The notes beneath the pieces were generated by a model, which did no database searches, had not been told where the DNA came from, and was given only the letters and a program-made list of their open reading frames with translations. A stretch of 64,000 bases of DNA from Paenibacillus polymyxa (GTDB taxonomy: Bacteria; Bacillota; Bacilli; Paenibacillales; Paenibacillaceae), in the NCBI RefSeq assembly GCF_001719045.1, contig NZ_CP015423.1:3257501-3321500 (forward strand). The letters are read 5' to 3'. Made by a program: the position numbers and the translations under genes. Of this stretch, positions 46,325 to 55,002 are shown one piece after another; the stretch's first letter is position 1; every line of letters starts with the position of its first letter.

Positions 46325-46918
46325 CTAGGCGTGGTGGGGATTGGTTTCTTGCTGCTTATCCTTAGTTCTCTTCACGACCATAATGCTTTGGATAAACAGG
46401 AACATCCCGAAGTTCATGACCACATCTCCAATACTAATTACCTGCGTGCGGGGATAGGGCTTGGAGAGAGGAATAATGTCACCAAGCAATGATAGACGCG
46501 TGCTCGCATCCATCATGTAATGTTTCGAGATGATACTTCCAGATTTAAGCATATCTGTATAATAGGGACCCAGCACCTCCGAAGCGCTCAACGAGACCGG
46601 CATCCTGCCGCCATTCACCGCCATAACGATAAAATTCATCAATACGCCGATTATAATAAGCTTGAATCCCTTATGATGTCTGTTCAACCAGAGAAATATC
46701 AATCCAACCACGTAGACTCCCATAAATAGATACCCGTTAATGGCTGCCAGCCAAGCCCACTTTTCCTGGGCATAAAAAATAATGAATTGTACCAGCAGCA
46801 GCACAGGGAACATCCAGCCGGCTATAAGGCGAATTTGACTGAAACGGATCAGACCTTGCCGCCAGCCTCCTCTGAACAGACCTACAATGAGACCCAGTAG
46901 CACTCCATCATAGACCAT
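46325..46918 (-). CDS. DUF5317 family membrane protein
   Basis: A 197-residue protein with about five membrane helices and the DUF5317 pattern GVLLGLIVGLFRGG and MAVNGGRMPVSLSA. Family function is unknown. The ATG at 46918 lies 7 nt behind GGAG; the ATG two codons earlier is too close to it. It is co-directed with the 31-residue peptide gene, and next to it is the GGDEF/HD-GYP gene. Confidence 0.82.
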   Translation of the reverse strand: MVYDGVLLGLIVGLFRGGWRQGLIRFSQIRLIAGWMFPVLLLVQFIIFYAQEKWAWLAAINGYLFMGVYVVGLIFLWLNRHHKGFKLIIIGVLMNFIVMAVNGGRMPVSLSASEVLGPYYTDMLKSGSIISKHYMMDASTRLSLLGDIIPLSKPYPRTQVISIGDVVMNFGMFLFIQSIMVVKRTKDKQQETNPHHA

Positions 46919-46956
46919 TATCATTCTCCAGATTCCACAAATTTTTTGTTTTGGTT

Positions 46957-46985
46957 ATCGTATAATTCGACCTGAAATTGGTAAA
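46957..46985 (-). promoter_or_regulatory. probable promoter of the DUF5317-peptide unit
   Basis: TTTACC (46980-46985), 17 nt, TACGAT (46957-46962) on the minus strand, about 35 nt before the start codon. Confidence 0.45.
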
Positions 46986-47120
46986 TTCCTGCCTGATATA
47001 TAGCAGTTTTGAAAAAAAATTGCGGATTAGCGTGTAATTATTCGAAGCCAGACGAAATGAGTGATATCATGATGTATTGAAGTAATTATTTATATTTTTG
47101 TGAAAAGGATGATTATTATT

Positions 47121-48350
47121 ATGAACCGGTTATCCAATACTGTTATGGTTGCCGCAGATATGACCAAATCGCGAATATTATGGATCGCCTTTGTCCTGGG
47201 TGCATTGAGTGCTTTCGGGCCGTTGTCCATAGATATGTATTTGCCGTCGTTGCCTACATTAGCCGACAATTTGCATACGACCACTTCGCTGGCGCAGCTT
47301 AGTTTGACCGCCTGTCTGTTAGGACTGGCCGTTGGCCAGATCGTTGCTGGTCCGCTTAGCGACGTAAGGGGTCGCAGAGGACCGCTGGTGATCTCGCTCA
47401 TTCTGTACGCTGCTGCTTCGCTGCTATGCGTGTTTGCGCCGAATATCGGTATGCTCATTGCGCTTCGCTTTATTCAAGGGCTTACGGGGTCGGCGGGGAT
47501 CGTGATCTCCAGAGCTGTAGCCCGTGATCTTTACTCGGGCAAAGAGTTGACACGCTTTTTCTCACTGCTCATGCTGGTGAACGGCGTGGCCCCCATTGCT
47601 GCACCAGTACTGGGCGGTGTCATATTGAACTTTGTTTCCTGGCGTGGTGTATTCATGGTGCTTTGTGTAGTCGGCGTGGCTATGCTAATTGCCGTCGTGT
47701 TGGGTTTGCCAGAAACGTTGCCAACTAACCGCCGCTCGTCCGGTGGCTTGAAGCAGACGCTGGGAACACTCGGTCATCTGTTTGCCGATCGACGCTTTAT
47801 GGGCTATGCCCTCTCACAGGCGCTGATTACAGGAGCGATGTTCGCGTATATCGCTGGCTCACCATTCGTGCTTCAGGATATTTTCGGGGTTTCCCCTCAG
47901 ACGTATAGCATCATTTTTGCAGTGAATGGTTTGGGGATTGTACTGTTTTCGCAGTTGACGGGTAGACTCGTGGGTCGCTTCAGCGAACGACAGTTACTCT
48001 TGTCGGGTCTGATAATTGCGGCTGTAGCCGGAATCAGCCTGCTTACTGTAGCTTTTACCGGAGGCCAATTGTTTGCTGTTTTAGTTCCTCTGTTTTTTGT
48101 CGTTTCCTGCGTAGGGATTGTAAGTACAACGACGACTTCATTGGCAATGCAGAGTCAGCAGCGCTCCGCAGGCAGTGCGTCCGCCATGCTTGGTTTGTTG
48201 CCTCTATTGCTGGGTTCCATCGCTTCACCGCTAGTAGGCTTGGGGAGTGGAACAACCCCCGTACCGATGGCGGTCGTTATAGCTATAGCTGAGGTTGGCG
48301 CGCTATTAAGCTTTGTCGTACTTGCTAAGGGAGCACGCGCGAAGGCTTGA
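47121..48350 (+). CDS. Bcr/CflA-type drug-resistance MFS transporter
   Basis: A 409-residue 12-helix major facilitator of the Bcr/CflA group: GPLSIDMYLPSLPTLADNL in helix 1, VGQIVAGPLSDVRGRRGPLV between helices 2 and 3, and GSAGIVISRAVARDLYSG (motif C-like). This group pumps drugs such as bicyclomycin or chloramphenicol out by proton antiport. ATG 47121 lies 9 nt behind AAAGGATG; a longer frame starts at 47100 on the site itself. Confidence 0.9.
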   Translation: MNRLSNTVMVAADMTKSRILWIAFVLGALSAFGPLSIDMYLPSLPTLADNLHTTTSLAQLSLTACLLGLAVGQIVAGPLSDVRGRRGPLVISLILYAAASLLCVFAPNIGMLIALRFIQGLTGSAGIVISRAVARDLYSGKELTRFFSLLMLVNGVAPIAAPVLGGVILNFVSWRGVFMVLCVVGVAMLIAVVLGLPETLPTNRRSSGGLKQTLGTLGHLFADRRFMGYALSQALITGAMFAYIAGSPFVLQDIFGVSPQTYSIIFAVNGLGIVLFSQLTGRLVGRFSERQLLLSGLIIAAVAGISLLTVAFTGGQLFAVLVPLFFVVSCVGIVSTTTTSLAMQSQQRSAGSASAMLGLLPLLLGSIASPLVGLGSGTTPVPMAVVIAIAEVGALLSFVVLAKGARAKA

Positions 48351-48370
48351 AATAAGGCGAACTTGAACTG

Positions 48371-48421
48371 AAAAACTCCCATGGACTGATACGTGAACCA
48401 TTTCAGTCCATGGGAGTTTTT
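48371..48421. terminator. bidirectional intrinsic terminator
   Basis: AAAACTCCCATGGACTG pairs with CAGTCCATGGGAGTTTT around a short loop. Confidence 0.9.
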
Positions 48422-48879
48422 TACCGTTTTGCAATCGAGATATCTTCGGCTTCCTTTGCGGGCAGAGGTGTCTGTTTTAAGTACATACGAGATGGTTTGT
48501 GAACCAGAATGGAAATAAGCATGCAGATATGAACGGGAAAGAAAGGGTCTATTCCGTTGATGTTTAAACCAAAAATGGATACGAAGAGCAGTAAAGTAAG
48601 GGTAAGTTTATACTTTTTTGTCGCAATAAACAGCAGGATCATTATTGTAGGAAGTAATCGAAAGAGCAATTTTCCAAATACAAATCCGACCATATGAGCG
48701 GTAGAACCTTCAAGTGGATGTGTGATGGATAGCGTGCGGGAGGCCATATGGATTAACCGAGACTCCCCACCTGTCGGTTGGGCTGAAATAAATACACATC
48801 CTGCGATAATGATTACAAGGATTTTAAACCACAACAGGCCTTGGATAAGCCGTAACAAGGGTGTAATCTTTATTTTCAT
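48421..48879 (-). CDS. hypothetical membrane protein (152 aa)
   Basis: A 152-residue protein with an N-terminal helix (residues 10-31) and two or three more near residues 60-82, 90-105 and 113-125, the last ending in a basic tail (HKPSRMYLKQ). It resembles small DUF2975-like or ABC-2-like membrane proteins only loosely, and I do not recognise a family. An AAGGAG lies 14 nt before the ATG, a long spacing. It is a single gene converging on the MFS gene. The 231 nt upstream (48880-49110) is AT-rich and shows no other gene. Confidence 0.65.
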   Translation of the reverse strand: MKIKITPLLRLIQGLLWFKILVIIIAGCVFISAQPTGGESRLIHMASRTLSITHPLEGSTAHMVGFVFGKLLFRLLPTIMILLFIATKKYKLTLTLLLFVSIFGLNINGIDPFFPVHICMLISILVHKPSRMYLKQTPLPAKEAEDISIAKR

Positions 48880-49110
48880 TGACTTTTAATAAGCTCCTTC
48901 GATGTATGATTTGTTATTATTGCTCGTTTGGATATATACAAGCCAAGTGGGAATTGTACTTTAATATTATATTAATATATTACCAAAAGAGTAGTCCTGC
49001 TAAAGAATGATTATGCGGAGACTATTTTCCTGATGTTGAGATAGAATCGAACGATATTTCGGTTTCCTGCCAATATATAGTGTGAGATGAGAGAAAGGGG
49101 GAGATCAGGA

Positions 49111-49722
49111 TTGGACAACGCAAGGAGGCGGGCAAATTTGACAAAGAATGATTTGGTGATTGCTCTTGTTGCGGAGACGCTGGCTGGCAGTCGTAAAGCT
49201 TACAGGGAACTGTATGATCAAACAATTCATACAGTCTATAGAACGGTGCATTTTCTGTTGGAAGAGAAAGTGGATGCTGATGATGTGGTGCAGGAAATTT
49301 ATATTCATGTATATAAATCACTTGAGCAATTTGACGAAAGACGTCCTTTTCAGCCTTGGCTAATGGGAGTCGTTATGCGTCAGATCCGGACTTACCGGAG
49401 AAAACAATGGATGAGGCTACGAATCACAAACAGAGCAAAGAGGCTCGAACTTCATACATCTCATGATTTTTCTGAAGAAATTGTGAACAAGGTATCAAAT
49501 CATGCGTTGTTATATGCTGTTCAGCAGCTTTCATTCAAGCTTAAACAGGTGATTGTGTTGCACTATTTGCAGGAATATTCCCAAGAGGAAATTTCCAACA
49601 TTTTAGAGATACCATTAGGCACGGTGAAATCACGAATTCACGCGGCTTTGCAAAAGCTTCGATTGAAAGAGCAGCAGGAACATTTTCTAATCGGAAAGGT
49701 GGAGAAGATCCATGAAGCTTGA
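49111..49722 (+). CDS. ECF-type sigma factor
   Basis: A 203-residue sigma-70-family protein: region 2 (AYRELYDQTIHTVYRTVHFL, then DADDVVQEIYIHVYKSLEQF) and region 4 (KLKQVIVLHYLQEYSQEEIS followed by GTVKSRIHAALQKLR). It starts at TTG 49111 with GGGGGAG 7 nt upstream; the ATG eight codons earlier lies before the site. The downstream gene overlaps it by 11 nt and is the likely anti-sigma factor. Confidence 0.9.
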   Translation: MDNARRRANLTKNDLVIALVAETLAGSRKAYRELYDQTIHTVYRTVHFLLEEKVDADDVVQEIYIHVYKSLEQFDERRPFQPWLMGVVMRQIRTYRRKQWMRLRITNRAKRLELHTSHDFSEEIVNKVSNHALLYAVQQLSFKLKQVIVLHYLQEYSQEEISNILEIPLGTVKSRIHAALQKLRLKEQQEHFLIGKVEKIHEA

Positions 49723-50512
49723 GCAAGAACTACGTAGGGTGATGCAGCAGGATGATGACCACATATTGGCTCCGGCTGAATTAAAAGAAAACATTATGGG
49801 TCAAATTGAACGGCTTGAAAAAGGAGGACCTAAACCTATGAAAAGGTATATTGTGATAACTCTTCTCGTAGTGTTATTACTGATTCCAACAGGTGCTTTT
49901 GCTACTTACACTTATTTGGCGGATACAATGTATGGTTCACAGGAAAAGCTAATTGAAATGGGAGGATCGCCAGAGGAATATAATAGAGTAGAATCCAAGT
50001 TGCAGCAGGCCCAGGGGCATTTAACGAAAGAGGAGTTCACTGTTTTTATAGGGTTATTGAGAGAACTCGGGGCCTATAATCTGAAAATGACGGATGAAAA
50101 CGGCGCACTCCACAAGGAGCGCTTAAGCGCAGAGGAACAGCGTGGATATGATCATATATCTGCCAAGCTGGAGCCGTATTTTGACAAGTTGAATCAGGGA
50201 AAAGTGCTAACCCAAACGGACGATGGTAAAAAAGATGGCGGTGATTCTGCCATTTCGGGCACATTAGATTCAAAGGCCCACGCAGGCATCGATTTACAGG
50301 TTGAGCTGGACTATGCGAAAAAGGTTCTGACTGAGGATGAATTTGTAAAGTTTCGTGTACTGTTCACGAAGTTCTACGAGTATGTACCCCGCATTACAGG
50401 GGCCAAAGGTGTACTATATCCAGATCGTTTATCTGAGAGGGATAGAAAAGATTATGAGGAACAGTTAGAGTTGCTGCAGCCTTATTTTGATCAGTTTAAT
50501 TCGCTTGAGTAG
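49712..50512 (+). CDS. probable anti-sigma factor, DUF3600 family
   Basis: A 266-residue membrane protein with a cytoplasmic N-terminal part (residues 1-44), one membrane helix (about 45-67, YIVITLLVVLLLIPTGAF) and an extracellular DUF3600 domain made of two similar helical halves. One half has YNRVESKLQQAQGHLTKEEF, the other VELDYAKKVLTEDEFVKF. The overlap with the sigma gene is the usual arrangement for a sigma/anti-sigma pair. The inhibitory role is inferred. Confidence 0.75.
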   Translation: MKLEQELRRVMQQDDDHILAPAELKENIMGQIERLEKGGPKPMKRYIVITLLVVLLLIPTGAFATYTYLADTMYGSQEKLIEMGGSPEEYNRVESKLQQAQGHLTKEEFTVFIGLLRELGAYNLKMTDENGALHKERLSAEEQRGYDHISAKLEPYFDKLNQGKVLTQTDDGKKDGGDSAISGTLDSKAHAGIDLQVELDYAKKVLTEDEFVKFRVLFTKFYEYVPRITGAKGVLYPDRLSERDRKDYEEQLELLQPYFDQFNSLE

Positions 50513-50559
50513 AAACAGTGGCGAAAATTAAGACGAAAAAGTGACATCTTTCTGGAAGG

Positions 50560-50588
50560 TTGACATACCCCATGGGGGTATATTATGA
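50560..50588 (+). promoter_or_regulatory. csoR-copZ promoter with CsoR operator in its spacer
   Basis: TTGACA (50560-50565), then a 17-nt spacer, then TTATGA (or TATGAT one base on). The spacer overlaps ATACCCCATGGGGGTATA (50565-50582), which matches the CsoR operator pattern (ATACCC..GGGGTAT). Repressor bound there would block both promoter elements until copper is bound. Confidence 0.85.
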
Positions 50589-50642
50589 TAAGGATATAAC
50601 AAATGCATAAATGCATATATACACCACACAGGAGGCTGATGT

Positions 50643-50993
50643 ATGGCTGAGGAGCAACCTGTTTCCCACACTCAAATCCATGAGAATCACTGTGGAACAG
50701 ACGGGGAAAAGACAGTTAGAAAAAGTCATCATTCGGCAGAGTTCAAGAACAGCCTCGTATCCCGGTTGAACCGTATTGAAGGTCAGGTTCGCGGAATTAA
50801 GGGCTTGATTGAGAAGGATACCTACTGTGACGATGTACTGAACCAGATTGCGGCTGTCCAGTCCGCACTGAATGGTGTCGGTAAGCTGCTGCTGGAAGGG
50901 CATATGAAAAGCTGTGTCATTGAGCGCATGCAGGCAGGAGAGCAGGAAGTGATTGACGAGCTGCTGGTTACGGTCAAAAAGCTAATCCGTTAA
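50643..50993 (+). CDS. csoR: copper-sensing repressor CsoR
   Basis: A 116-residue repressor with the CsoR core: LVSRLNRIEGQVRGIKGLIE, then a metal site of Cys in DTYCDDVL, His in LLEGHMKSC and the Cys after it, the Cys-His-Cys set of copper sensors. It has a His-rich N-terminal extension. A helical four-bundle binds the operator and releases it on Cu(I) binding. ATG 50643; copZ follows 54 nt after the stop, so they share a transcript. Confidence 0.95.
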   Translation: MAEEQPVSHTQIHENHCGTDGEKTVRKSHHSAEFKNSLVSRLNRIEGQVRGIKGLIEKDTYCDDVLNQIAAVQSALNGVGKLLLEGHMKSCVIERMQAGEQEVIDELLVTVKKLIR

Positions 50994-51047
50994 GAGTAGT
51001 ATTCATACACATTATGGGTACGGAAGTATCCCTGAGGAGGAAAAGAA

Positions 51048-51248
51048 ATGGCACAAGTTACATTGAACGTTGAAGGTATGAGCTGCAATCATTGCGTGAA
51101 AGCAGTAGAAGGGGCTTTGGAGAAAGTTGGCGCTACCGGCAAGGTCAGCCTCGAAACGAAACAAGTGAATGTAGAATATGACGAGTCCAAGCTGAACGTT
51201 GAAGCTCTGAAAACAGCCATTGAAGACCAAGGCTATGATGTTGTTTAA
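51048..51248 (+). CDS. copZ: copper chaperone CopZ
   Basis: A 66-residue HMA-domain protein with MSCNHCV binding Cu(I) through both cysteines, and the DQGYDVV C-terminal end. It hands copper to CopA. GAGGAGGAAAAG precedes the ATG. Length is standard for the family. Confidence 0.95.
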   Translation: MAQVTLNVEGMSCNHCVKAVEGALEKVGATGKVSLETKQVNVEYDESKLNVEALKTAIEDQGYDVV

Positions 51249-51283
51249 GCTGAAGATATTTTATGTGTGAAAGACTTGTTTCG

Positions 51284-51319
51284 AAGGAGAAGCTTCCATA
51301 TTAGAAGCTTTTTCTTTTT
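51284..51319 (+). terminator. terminator behind copZ
   Basis: AGAAGCTTC pairs with GAAGCTTTT-type sequence, followed by TTTCTTTTT. It separates copZ from the copA promoter. Confidence 0.6.
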
Positions 51320-51348
51320 GGATATGATATACCCCACTGGGGTATAAG
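51318..51348 (+). promoter_or_regulatory. copA promoter with CsoR operator
   Basis: TTGGAT (51318-51323) and a -10-like GGTATA or TATAAG near 51341-51348 frame ATACCCCACTGGGGTAT (51329-51345), a second CsoR-type operator. copA can thus be induced by copper separately from csoR-copZ. Confidence 0.8.
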
Positions 51349-51360
51349 AGGAGGGTTACT

Positions 51361-53817
51361 ATGGAAAACCGTGCGACCGACGGTGACAAGCAGACAACGC
51401 TTCACATTACGGGGATGTCCTGTGCCGCTTGCGCAAGCCGTATTGAGAAAGGTTTAAATCGAATAGATGGTGTGGCACAGGCTAATGTGAATTTGGCTTT
51501 GGAGCAGGCGTCGATATCCTATGATCCCAAGCAGGTGGAGATCCCTGAGTTTCGCGATAAAATTGCTTCTCTTGGGTTTGGAACTGTCAGTGAAGAAGCC
51601 AATCTGAATGTGACGGGCATGACTTGTGCGGCCTGTGCAACCCGGATTGAAAAGGGATTGAATCGGATGCCTGGTGTAACAGGTGCCACGGTAAACTTGG
51701 CGATGGAAACAGCTCATGTGGAATATGCCGCGGGGAGTATTGCGGTTGGTGATCTGGTGAGCAAGATTGAACAGCTAGGCTACGGAGCGATCCCGCAGAG
51801 CGCTGAGGACAATATCGCGGATGTGCGCAGTAAGGATATCCATCGTAAAAAATGGAAGTGGATTGTGTCCGCAGTGCTGTCGTTTCCGTTGTTGTGGGCG
51901 ATGGTGGCTCATTTTTCCTTTACGTCATGGATTTATGTGCCGGAACTGTTCTTGAATCCATGGTTCCAACTAGTGCTGACAACGCCGATTCAGTTCGTCA
52001 TTGGTTGGCAGTTTTATGTGGGCGCGTACAAAGCGCTTCGCAACGGGAGTTCGAATATGGATGTGTTAGTTGCACTGGGTACGTCTGCGGCTTATTTTTA
52101 CAGCTTGTACCTTACGCTGCGTCCGTCTGATGTCATGGAGGGGATGGCGGGAATGCCTGTCATGACCATGCCAGAGCTGTATTACGAGACAAGTGCAGTA
52201 CTAATTACGCTTATTTTAGTGGGTAAATGGTTCGAGGCGGTAGCCAAAGGGCGTTCGTCCGAGGCGATCAAGAGCCTGATGAGCTTACAGGCGACGACGG
52301 CACGTGTAGTACGTGATGGACAAGAGACTGATATACCGATCGAACAGGTACGTGTGAAGGATATCTTTATTGTACGACCCGGCGAGAAAATTCCTGTCGA
52401 TGGTGTGGTTGTGGACGGACGTTCGGCAGTGGACGAATCCATGTTAAGTGGTGAGAGTCTTCCGGTTGAAAAAGAAGCGGGTTCCGCTGTTACAGGGGCG
52501 ACGCTCAATAAAAACGGGGTATTACGTATTCAGGCCGAGCGTGTGGGTGGTGATACAGCGTTGTCCCGTATTATTAAGGTCGTGGAAGATGCGCAAAACT
52601 CCAAGGCCCCGATTCAGCGGATTGCGGATCAGATTTCCGGTATTTTTGTCCCCATTGTTGTTGCTATTGCTGTGTTAGCCTTTATCGTCTGGTTTTTCCT
52701 TGTGACGCCGACTGATTTTGCAGGCTCACTGGAGAAAATGATTGCAGTTCTCGTCATTGCTTGTCCTTGTGCGCTCGGATTGGCTACTCCAACGTCCATT
52801 ATGGCAGGCTCGGGACGTGCCGCTGAATACGGTATTTTGTTCAAGGGCGGCGAGCATTTGGAAATGACCCGTTCAGTCAACGCAGTGGTATTGGATAAAA
52901 CAGGAACAGTTACGAACGGCAAGCCAGAGCTGACAGATGTTATGGTTGGTGCAAGCGGCTTGGCTGAAAACGATTTGCTGCGGTTGCTCGGTGCAGCAGA
53001 AAAAAGCTCGGAGCATCCGCTGGCGGAAGCCATTGTAAAGGGGATTGCAGATCGAGGAATTGAGCTGGTAGGACCGACAGATTTTGAAAATATTCCGGGT
53101 TATGGTGTGAAAGCGCATGTGGAAGGTAAGCAGGTATTGGCGGGTACACGCCGATTGATGAGCAGGGAAGGCATCGCAATAGATGACTCAGCCGAGCAGT
53201 ATATGAATGAGCTGGAAAACGCAGGGAAAACCGCGATGCTGGTCGCTGTGGACGGTTCCTATGCCGGACTGGTGGCTGTAGCGGACACGATTAAAGAAAC
53301 GTCACGGGAGGCCGTTGCCCGTCTGCGGGCGATGAACATTGAAGTCATCATGATTACGGGTGACAATGAACGGACTGCGCGGGCTGTTGCCGCCGAGGCC
53401 GGGATTGAACGAGTGCTGGCGGAGGTGCTGCCTGAAGGAAAGGCTGAGGAAGTGAAACGGCTTCAGGAACAAGGCATGATCGTAGCTATGGTTGGGGATG
53501 GTATTAACGATGCGCCTGCGCTGGCTACTGCTAATATTGGGATGGCGATGGGCACGGGAACGGATGTGGCCATGGAGGCGGCGGATATTACCCTCATGCG
53601 CGGCAACCTGAACAGCATTCCTGACGCGATCGAAATGAGCCGCCGGACGATGACAAACATACGGCAAAATCTGTTTTGGGCGCTCGGTTATAACGTGATC
53701 GGTATTCCGATTGCCGCTTTGGGCTTCCTTGCTCCATGGTTGGCGGGAGCAGCCATGGCATTTAGCTCTGTTTCGGTTGTGCTAAATGCACTGCGTCTCC
53801 AACGGGTGAAGCTGTAA
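51361..53817 (+). CDS. copA: copper-exporting P1B-type ATPase CopA
   Basis: An 818-residue pump with two N-terminal HMA domains ([34 protein letters not shown]), then eight membrane helices with [11 protein letters not shown] in helix 6, the phosphorylation motif DKTGTVTNG and the hinge [10 protein letters not shown]. It exports Cu(I) across the membrane. GAGGAGGG precedes the ATG. Its operator matches that of csoR-copZ, so the three genes respond to copper together. Confidence 0.96.
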   Translation: MENRATDGDKQTTLHITGMSCAACASRIEKGLNRIDGVAQANVNLALEQASISYDPKQVEIPEFRDKIASLGFGTVSEEANLNVTGMTCAACATRIEKGLNRMPGVTGATVNLAMETAHVEYAAGSIAVGDLVSKIEQLGYGAIPQSAEDNIADVRSKDIHRKKWKWIVSAVLSFPLLWAMVAHFSFTSWIYVPELFLNPWFQLVLTTPIQFVIGWQFYVGAYKALRNGSSNMDVLVALGTSAAYFYSLYLTLRPSDVMEGMAGMPVMTMPELYYETSAVLITLILVGKWFEAVAKGRSSEAIKSLMSLQATTARVVRDGQETDIPIEQVRVKDIFIVRPGEKIPVDGVVVDGRSAVDESMLSGESLPVEKEAGSAVTGATLNKNGVLRIQAERVGGDTALSRIIKVVEDAQNSKAPIQRIADQISGIFVPIVVAIAVLAFIVWFFLVTPTDFAGSLEKMIAVLVIACPCALGLATPTSIMAGSGRAAEYGILFKGGEHLEMTRSVNAVVLDKTGTVTNGKPELTDVMVGASGLAENDLLRLLGAAEKSSEHPLAEAIVKGIADRGIELVGPTDFENIPGYGVKAHVEGKQVLAGTRRLMSREGIAIDDSAEQYMNELENAGKTAMLVAVDGSYAGLVAVADTIKETSREAVARLRAMNIEVIMITGDNERTARAVAAEAGIERVLAEVLPEGKAEEVKRLQEQGMIVAMVGDGINDAPALATANIGMAMGTGTDVAMEAADITLMRGNLNSIPDAIEMSRRTMTNIRQNLFWALGYNVIGIPIAALGFLAPWLAGAAMAFSSVSVVLNALRLQRVKL

Positions 53818-53889
53818 ATGTATGGATGCACCAGCAGGATAGCGTGCTGCCGGACATCTGTAGCGAGATAAAGTTATTATCAGAGTATA

Positions 53890-53932
53890 GAGCAAGTACG
53901 CACAATTGGTTTTCTGCGTGCTTGCTTTTTGT
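53890..53932 (+). terminator. intrinsic terminator of copA
   Basis: AGCAAGTACGCA pairs with TGCGTGCTTGCT, with one mismatch, followed by TTTTT. The rest of the gap to 54108 holds no supported gene. Confidence 0.8.
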
Positions 53933-54108
53933 TGTGTTTGTTTTTTTTAAAACCATACTGTTAACCCTCATCACGTCAGGTTGCTTATCATTCGCGAAAG
54001 TTTCATAATATTTGTAGGAGTGCCATGCAAGCATGCAAGAACTTCTTCGTATACTCACAGCTAGAAGTAGATAAAGAGCTTAAATTATGGATTAGGAGTG
54101 AAGCAGTC

Positions 54109-54855
54109 ATGAATGATACGATTTCCTTGTTGATGAATCACCGGTCTGTGCGAAAGTTCAAGTCAGACGCCGCCGTTACCGACGAGCAGCTCGCAGCTAT
54201 TGTGGCAGCTGGCCAAATGGCATCCTCGTCCAGTAATGTGCAGGCATATACCGTTATTGCCGTTACCGATCCTTCTTTAAAAACAAAACTGGCCGAGTTG
54301 GCAGGAGGGCAGGCTTACGTTGAGCAATGCCCCGCGTTTCTGGTATGGTGCGCAGATCTGTACCGTTTGAAGCAGGTCACACTCCACCATCAGCCAGGTC
54401 AGCCTTCCTATGAAGGGTCCGTCGAAAATTATACGGTTGCGACCATTGATGCCGCGTTAGCTGCACAAAATGCAGCGGTAGCCGCTGAATCACTGGGCCT
54501 GGGCATCGTCTACATTGGCGGCATTCGTACTAAAATAGCAGAGGTATCTGAGTTGCTAGGGTTGCCAGAGCTGGTGTATCCAGTGTTCGGTATGTGTATT
54601 GGTGTACCAGATCAGGAAACGGGCTTGCGCCCACGTCTTCCGCTGTCCGGTGTTTTGCATATGAACGGCTACGACAAAAATCAGACGATGAAAGCTGTAG
54701 AGGTATACGACCACACATCAGCCGAATATTTGAAGGAGCGTACGGGCGGTCAACGCTCCACGCCATGGTCTGAGCAAATGGCCGCGAGACTGACCGAGCC
54801 AGCACGTTTGCAGATGAAGCCATTTTTGGAACAGAAGGGTTTCTTGAAGCAATAA
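54109..54855 (+). CDS. NADPH-dependent nitro/flavin reductase (NfrA/NfsA family)
   Basis: A 248-residue FMN oxidoreductase: NHRSVRKFKSDAAV at the N-terminus, ASSSSNVQAYTVIAVTDP, and SLGLGIVYIGGIRTK, then PLSGVLHMNGYD near the C-terminus. Family members reduce nitroarenes or FMN with NADPH. ATG 54109 has AGGAG about 10 nt upstream; a longer frame starts at 54025. Single gene with its own terminator. Confidence 0.92.
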   Translation: MNDTISLLMNHRSVRKFKSDAAVTDEQLAAIVAAGQMASSSSNVQAYTVIAVTDPSLKTKLAELAGGQAYVEQCPAFLVWCADLYRLKQVTLHHQPGQPSYEGSVENYTVATIDAALAAQNAAVAAESLGLGIVYIGGIRTKIAEVSELLGLPELVYPVFGMCIGVPDQETGLRPRLPLSGVLHMNGYDKNQTMKAVEVYDHTSAEYLKERTGGQRSTPWSEQMAARLTEPARLQMKPFLEQKGFLKQ

Positions 54856-54889
54856 AAGCTGAGTAGCGACAAAAAACTCTGCAAAATAC

Positions 54890-54942
54890 AAGAACCTCCT
54901 TATTTACGCATGATGATGTCCCGCGTAAATAAGGAGGTTCTT
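54890..54942. terminator. intrinsic terminator (strong)
   Basis: AAGAACCTCCTTATTTACGC pairs perfectly with the reverse complement ending GGTTCTT around a 13-nt loop, and T runs follow in both directions. Confidence 0.9.
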
Positions 54943-55002
54943 TGCTTTAGTTGCATGTTGTGGTTGTAAACCTTCCAGTGAGTAAATAGCTGGTATCCTT
55001 TA

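Noticed and set aside
53826..54008. 60-codon frame behind copA
   Set aside because: Covers the copA terminator and has no ribosome site.
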